64,000 nucleotides of DNA, taken from the NCBI RefSeq assembly GCF_037975245.1, contig NC_092569.1, forward strand, positions 34,262,668 to 34,326,667, in the 5' to 3' direction. Below the pieces are notes generated by a model. It saw nothing but the letters and a program-made list of their open reading frames with translations, did not search any database and was not told where the DNA came from. Positions 57,306-64,000 of the stretch are shown in pieces. Source of the DNA: Apostichopus japonicus. Taxonomy: Eukaryota > Echinodermata > Holothuroidea > Aspidochirotida > Stichopodidae. Positions within the stretch are counted from its first letter, which is position 1. Every line of letters begins with the position of its first letter. The position numbers and the translations under genes were made by a program.

Positions 57306-59330
57306 GATAGTCGCGTTTACTTACTGAAGTCTCTCAGAATCAATATTTAGACAAATATCGAACTTTCCATCAAGAAGAGTAGAACTCGTCCAAAAAAGAT
57401 TTAGGAATATAACTAACAACTACAACCCCTACAAACGTCCCTCCCCAACCCCCCCACCCCACCCTCATAACCCGTTGATGAGGTCGATACTCCTCTAAAT
57501 TGCATCTTAATAATCCATCGGTACTGGTTCAATATACGAGTTAAAATTTGATATCATAACACCAAGTTTTGACGCGAAGTTATTTACCAACTCGTACGAA
57601 GCTGTCAACAAATGACGGACTGCAAAAAGTCCACAGCGGGAGCCAAATTAAGCCATCCCAAGATTCGCACGTCTTGGGCGCGCAGGCACGTATGGCGGTG
57701 GCGTCGCACGTGACCGCTTCACATTTTAAACAAGGGATGAAGATATCCTTTTGAGGACCTCTCTATTACAATTGGCATAACTAGGGCTGTCTTGTTTCGC
57801 ACCCTGCCAGTAAACTTGTCTGACCTAAAAACAAATTCCTAAATTTACTAAAAACCCTAAAGGCGGTTAAACAGCAGACTTCCAGTACAGGGGTCTATGT
57901 ATATACGGCCATGTTTAGATACGTACATGGAGCAAATTTAAATATACTGCATATTATTGACCAAGCAGTATTTGACACAACTTTGAATTAAAGAAAACTA
58001 CTAGAAATATACATAGTTTATCTTTGGCCTATCGAAAATTTGCCATGGTGTCCTGCAATCGTAAGACTAACCCTACAAGGTCGTGATAGGCATAGCGTAT
58101 CATGACATTAAAACTTCCATGCTATTAGTATTAGGAATGCTTGTTTGCATATGCCTAGGTTGCAGTGACACAATGAGAGCACTGTTGATGTGAGCACTAG
58201 GCCTAAGCTTGAATTTTAATTCCATTTTGAATATACTGTCTAATGGAAGTAAGAGAGAGGGAGAGGGGTGGGGTGTGGGAGGGCTGGTTCAATGGGAGGG
58301 ACGGAAAGAGCGGATAAAAGAAATCAGAGCCCATAGGCTAACTTGAGAAAACAACAAAACACCAGATAAACAAAACAACAAAAATCACGAGATAAACAAA
58401 ACAAAACAAAATAATAGTCAACTTTTATCGACAAACTTGTAAGAAAAATAGTAAATAACCTTCTATGCTAACGTTATAGTACGTTGGAAGAAAAGGGTTA
58501 ATGTTGTTAATTTTAAACACTTAAAACCAAATTCTGGAAACGACTTTTGGTAAAATCTGAGCAGACGGATTTGAGATGCAACCACTATTATGAAAATACA
58601 CTAAGGAACTTACTTACAGGGACATGCAATATAGGTACGTAAAGATGCTGTATTATTCCCAAACATATATCCAGTTTCTTTTGTTTTAAGTCTACCCTTC
58701 AGTTTAGTAAAATGGTTTCACAAACTGAGCCAATTCGCAAACAATATTTTGATGCCTCATATCAGAAGGTGTCAATGGGTCTGTGAACATTGGAGCCACG
58801 ATATTAAATTGACAGAGTGTATAGATTGATGGGTTAAAATAGTTTATTGCTTATAAATCAACTGATGTGTATGATAACTTGTATATACGTTTAATGGTGC
58901 CAGATCTATAACGGATATCATTATTGCAGGTGAGTTCTGTATCAGATAAGAAATGTGTCCCGCTAATGCATTTCATCTTTCAGTCAATTTTGATAACATA
59001 TTTCCTCTCGATATTACTTTATAATTTGTCTCATTCATGATAAAATAGTTTAAGTAAAGATCAATGATAATTGCCCCAAACAAGTAAAATTACGACATTT
59101 TTAACCAATATAATTATCAAAATCGCGATGAAAATTAGCTGCATTTTTTCCTTGTTTTGGGGCCACCCTTTACCCAATTATGGTTGTGGGGTGGCGGGGT
59201 TCAGTTGAATATCCGAGGTAAGCACGGAGACAATGTTTTGAAGAGGACAGGACCCACTATCGAAAAAATAATATGTTAGCTTTGGTGTCGTCTTCATATA
59301 TGTTAGTGCTGTCAAGTATGACGAGAATGT

Positions 59331-59353
59331 GTGTGTGTGTGGGGGGGGGGGGG
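59331..59353. repeat. GT repeat followed by a 13-base G run
   Basis: GTGTGTGTGT runs straight into 13 G. Simple sequence with no associated gene. Confidence 0.9.
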
Positions 59354-62300
59354 TTGGGGTTGGAAAGGGGGTAAGTGGGAATACATCCCGGGGGCCCCGA
59401 GATCACTTAGGGACCCTGGAAGATATACGGAAGGGACCATGGAATATATGGGATAGGAATATCATATTCTAATTTTCGTAATACACTTCAGGTCACTTGG
59501 TGACGTAATTGTCTCCGTGTTCGAATGACGTCACGCTAGTCGACGTGGTCCTCGGAGATTATCAGTATAATAATTATGTTGATCATATGGGCCTGAACTA
59601 TTCACCACAGTAGTATCCGGGGGGAACAACCGTTCCCAAAAGAGAAATACAAAACAATAAAAAAGAATAATCTTAAAACTCCAATTTTTTTATAATCTTT
59701 TCACATTTTTATTATAAAATCACTCTCCTCTCTGCCTCGACATTTTGTATAAAACAGAAAGGAACTCTACGAAAGCACATAATCTGCTACAATTAAGACT
59801 GTTTGGGAGTGGTGCTACAATGTAAAAATCTAGCGTGGCATGACAGAAATAAATAGACCCCCCTGCACATTATACGGGCTTCTCATGGCACACAAACCTA
59901 TACTTTAAGAAAACATTCATTGTTAAAGGAGTACAAACTATAGCGTTTGGACAATATCGAAATTAAAACAATGGTGATCAAACGTCACACATTAAAACGT
60001 AATCATGGTACGGTTTGAGATATGGACTGGGTACCAAACCAGGTTGACAAATATTATCAGATATTTCCAGAGCAGTAGTCGTTGAAATTTATAGGCCTAC
60101 AAAGGAAGATCAAGTTTATGGCATTTTTAATCAAGAATGGCAGCTTCCTTGTAAAACTGACCTCATTTTGTGCGCCCTCACCCACCTACCCCCCCCCCCC
60201 ATAAACCTCCTCCGACACCTTGATTGAACTTGTAACCATGACAATATTAAATGTCAATTTACAGTACCGGTCAAACGGACCTTTAAATACAAACTACAAA
60301 CAATACTATTCACGAAAAGTCACTTATATAAGAAACGGGACGGACCATGCGAAGATGACGTCATTTCCCTACTAGTCCCACAGATAATGGTACTGTTTTT
60401 ATGACATTATTACAAGTTAATGAATGTTATTTTTTTCATTAGAAACGATATTTTCTTAACAACTTCCTCTAAGACAGAGCCTGCACACGTAAAACTAATC
60501 CAGTTTACTACACTGATATACTGAATTGCTCGGATCACATTACCCCTTACATGTCCTCAGTTTTGAATGGTAATTCTTGTAGGCTCTGGTTCTCAAAATA
60601 ATTCCACAAGATAAATAAGAGTCTCAAAAAAAGACAATTAAATCTCTCAGTAAGCCCCCCGCCCCACCCCCCCAAATGAGGATATCACCAACATGCTTAA
60701 TGAAGTTTGAGCATGGGTGACCATTTATTCTACTTTTTAGCATATTTGTGGTCAAAACAGTTATAGACTTGTTAAGATCAATAAACTGCATAATTGTTTG
60801 AAAGATATTGAACGAAATGACATTTAGACCATTAATAAGGGGTCTTAATACCATTGGAAGCTGATGTAATGAATAAACATATTCTTGAAGTCACGTGATG
60901 ATATGCTAGCCAATGAACACATTCGGTTGAAATGACAGCTAGACTATTTCCCCGTCTGATAAGAGTCAAAGCCGAATTTGTCAATTGCGAATGCAGTGTT
61001 TTTAGACAAGTTAGTGAACGGTCTTTATATTTCACTTCTTTTTGCTAATTCTTTTTCAGTTCATGCCCAAAATGTTTTAATTCAATGGTATTTATTCGTT
61101 TAAAATATTAACGTTAATTAATATAAAGGAATCCGCTTTTGACACATTTGTTAAGTTAGTGTGTTAATTGTTCATATAATAATAATAATAATTGAAACGA
61201 CTAAAATGATTTGGCACTGCAAAAAAAAAATGCAATTCTAAACGCTGAACTGATTACAACATAAGAGAATTTTTTTCTCGGAAATCAGTCCTTACGATTG
61301 GACCTTCCTTTTTGCTTACGTCATATCCGCTTGTTTTCTTTGGAGTACTATTCAAGAAAATCATTCTAAAAGTCGTGACCATTAGATGTTTCTTTATCAT
61401 TCACAGATATATTATAGGTCCTCTGAAATGAGTTCACATAGGTCAGAGAGAATGAAGCGATTTTTTTTTGGGCTTCAAACGGAAGTAAGTTTTGTACCCG
61501 TAACATATAATTATCAAATTAGAAGTGCAACGGTATAGGTCAAATTGCGTAATACTTAGGGGGTGGGAAGGGGGTAGGGGTGGGCGGATTGGGCTATGAG
61601 TGATCAGCTCTATCAAAGGACCCGAAAGGTGCAGTGACAGAACATTTACCTCTGCACTAAATATAAACAGGAAAATCGTACCTATAATATGATATTATGG
61701 TCATCTTAGAAACTTCATTGTTTACATATTTAAGCATAACCTTGGCATAATATTGCCCCTTGCCAAGAAACTTTCATAAGGTGCAGGCCGTCTTTGTAAT
61801 ATTTCTGCATGACAAAAGCGTTCGATAGTAAGGAAGGTATATAGACCTCTGCTTGTGTGACTGACTTGCAAGTTATTGTTTCAGTATCCAATGCCTTCTT
61901 GAAGAAATATTAGAATAAGCTCTGGTAAGAATTGTCTGTACATATATATTTATATATGTTGAAAAACGAGCTAATACTTTTTAATGAATTTAATAAGTTT
62001 CTGACATGCCACGCTGGAGACCCCAAACAGGATTAAAGTTGAGACGACGGTCAGAAAACACGCTCCCGCACTACCCTTACGCCCTGACATAGCTTCACAT
62101 GGGTTAACAATGAACAACACGTAACATAGTATCATTATCTATACAATACAAAAAAAAAATGTGTCGATTTTTGGTCGACGTAGTATTCAGAATTAAAACT
62201 TATAATGATTGTCTTTTAAAAATGGCAAAAATTTCACAAATCAATGTGGGTAGGATTCGACTTGAATATGACTTGATGTACTTAAGTCATGACAAGTTGA

Positions 62301-63228
62301 TAAAGTTGTTTATCTTAGTCCTCTGAGTACATCTACATAGGTGAGAAACAATACTTATTCCATTACTAACCATTCTGGTTCTCTTTTTCTTAATTCGTTC
62401 TAGTCTTTCGTAAGATATAACAATTGTATTCCTCCATACGTAAGTTATTGTTTCATCTTATATTATTACCACACATTACAAAAGAAAACACATTTCTTAT
62501 CTTTTAGTAAAATTTCCGTCTTCGAGAGTCCAACCTGATTAATGTCTTTCATGTTAGTGACGTCATCATGTTTCATTGGACTTAGGAAGAAAATACTTGG
62601 CACTTGCACATTTTTAGTTTTTTTTTAGTAAATACTGCATGGAGACTTGGAGCAAGCAGCTTTTGTTGCTAAGCAACGGTATAAGTCGAGCAATTCGATC
62701 AAGGTGAAAGGTTTGACCTAAAGATTTCATTCCGGACTTTTCTTTTTAATAAACCTGACAAAAAAGAGTAAAAATCGTCACCATTTTGTTACGGAATACA
62801 TCATTGTCTGAAATCGAGTTTAAACGCCAATCAACCATTTTTCAGATTCAAAGCTTCTGTGAATTTCACCTTCAAATTTTATCTTGGCGTATCAAACGTT
62901 ACATACATGAATATGCTCTTATCAGAGAAGCAGAACATTTCTATGCGTATAGATAGTATCGTGAGATTTTATAAGATAAATATTCATAATTAATCAGATA
63001 TGATTATTCATGAAGCACTTTAAGGTATGTGATACTGCTCGTTTGACTTGACCATTTACGTTATTCACATTGACAAAATGTCTCCTTGGCAGATGGGTCT
63101 TACTTTTTTGGGTAATGGAAAACAATTCTGTGAGAAATCCATTTGTCATATTAAATCAACATGACTGAATACATATCGGCCCTAGCAACGGTAGGATCAG
63201 ACACTATTATATTTTTTGTTACAAAAGT

Positions 63229-63358
63229 AATATGTGCAACTTCATCGCTGAGAGCAAGAAAATGGTATTGTTTATAAAAGAGTGTTATGAAAGATCATAT
63301 GACACACCAGACCAGTACTCTGCGGCCATATCTTTCTTACTATCAAAGCAAGGTTTTT
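63229..63358 (+). other. Possible unassigned coding exon
   Basis: An open stretch after a TTTGTTACAAAAG acceptor-like site, ending at a GTAAGA donor-like site. It codes KKMVLFIKECYERSYDTPDQ and onward with mixed, protein-like composition. The reading frame is open to 63432 if unspliced. I recognise no family; chance ORF is quite possible. Confidence 0.2.
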
Positions 63359-63553
63359 GTAAGATTGTTTCTGATTTAGGTCATTTTGCGACAGCGTTAC
63401 TTCTTATCTTGGTCTCATCATTCGAACGGTGACAATTTTGATATTTATTTATGTCACTGTCCTAGTTTTCAAGAAAACTTATATAAGCTTTACCAAGAAT
63501 TTGAAGAGTCGTGCAAAGCAAGGATAGAACCCAATTTGCATGTGTGTGTATGT

Positions 63554-63889
63554 TTATACGTGCGACCTCTTTTGACGGAATCTTAAAAATTTAAAAAAAG
63601 AAACGTTGGACAGGACAAAATGTGATTTGAAGTCAGGGAACATAATCACATACCGAACTCCAATATATTTTACTTCTTGAGGTAATTTACAGCGAAGATA
63701 ATTTTGTAGAATTTTCTGTTTTTTCCGACATAACATATGCCACTTCTGGGTTTGTTTCTGACTAAAACAATACGCGTCCCAAACAGTACCACAAGTTGTA
63801 TGTATATCATGCTCTTTATAGTTTGAGATTCTATCATTGATAACTATACTGGCTTTCACATGAGCCTTAGGAAATAACATGAAAAGCAC
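63554..63889 (-). other. Unrecognised 111-codon ORF
   Basis: Minus-strand ORF with normal-looking composition (HTTCGTVWDAYCFSQKQ, LPQEVKYIGV). A donor-like GTATGT lies inside it near 63655, so its real part, if any, may be the first ~75 codons. It opposes the 63229 stretch. No domain is recognised. Confidence 0.2.
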
Positions 63890-64000
63890 AACACGTACAC
63901 AGGAACTTCCGTCTTTGTTAACTCTGTGAGTTAGAAACAGATCGCTGTGTTCCTAAACGAATATTGGGGTATATACATCGAGATAACACTAGGCATATAG

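Larger units (their letters stand above)
55675..63228. other. Right-hand spacer, no recognised gene
   Basis: AT-rich sequence with simple repeats: a C run near 55981-55994, a GGGGTGGAGAAGGGGAGG-type array at about 57215-57305, GT then a 13-G run at 59331-59353, and C runs near 60190 and 60655. A patch at 57660-57715 is GC-rich with several CpGs. No exon with convincing similarity was found on either strand. Confidence 0.45.

Overview
This window is from an animal nuclear genome. Protein-coding sequence is split into short exons with GT-AG introns, and the space between is AT-rich and full of transposon debris, minisatellites and homopolymer tracts. Words such as TGTACAGTAC and TAGGCCTA recur throughout. 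Together with the gene content (stathmin, an MDC1-type FHA protein, a selenocysteine-containing SelU/PRXL2 protein), this suggests a marine invertebrate deuterostome such as an echinoderm or hemichordate. That placement is inference.

Three genes can be reconstructed exon by exon, all on the minus strand, so each reads from high to low coordinates. (1) At 53765-41173 is a five-exon PRXL2B/SelU-type thioredoxin-fold gene of 203 residues. Its active-site U-x-x-C is encoded by an in-frame TGA at 51789-51787. A well-formed form II SECIS element (about 39699-39621) and an AATAAA lie downstream, so this is a selenoprotein gene that ordinary ORF calling would cut in two. (2) At 28295-18977 is a stathmin gene of 147 codons in four coding exons, whose first coding exon supplies only Met-Pro-Ser. 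A CCAAT-box promoter and non-coding first exon are proposed near 36.54-36.8 kb. (3) At 10130-591 is the 5' part of an MDC1-like DNA-damage mediator: an N-terminal TQ motif, FHA-domain exons, an SDTD motif and an acidic linker. The gene runs off the left edge and one FHA exon was not found.

Layout by region. 0.6-10.1 kb is MDC1, with two TTAA-flanked MITEs, a satellite and a dead LINE in its introns. 10.1-19 kb is spacer with a CCGCCAT-ended transposon, a long hairpin and the stathmin 3' UTR. 19-28.3 kb is the stathmin body, with a 60-bp minisatellite that duplicates its last splice acceptor. 28.3-36.8 kb is the proposed stathmin 5' intron, holding a 2.7-kb terminal-inverted-repeat element with eight copies of a GTCCCGTACGTCAC-type motif. 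37-39.5 kb is spacer. 39.5-53.8 kb is PRXL2B/SelU with SINE copies, a hammerhead-like motif and minisatellites. 53.8-64 kb is mostly repeats and unassigned sequence. The three genes share orientation but no obvious pathway, and nothing suggests an operon.
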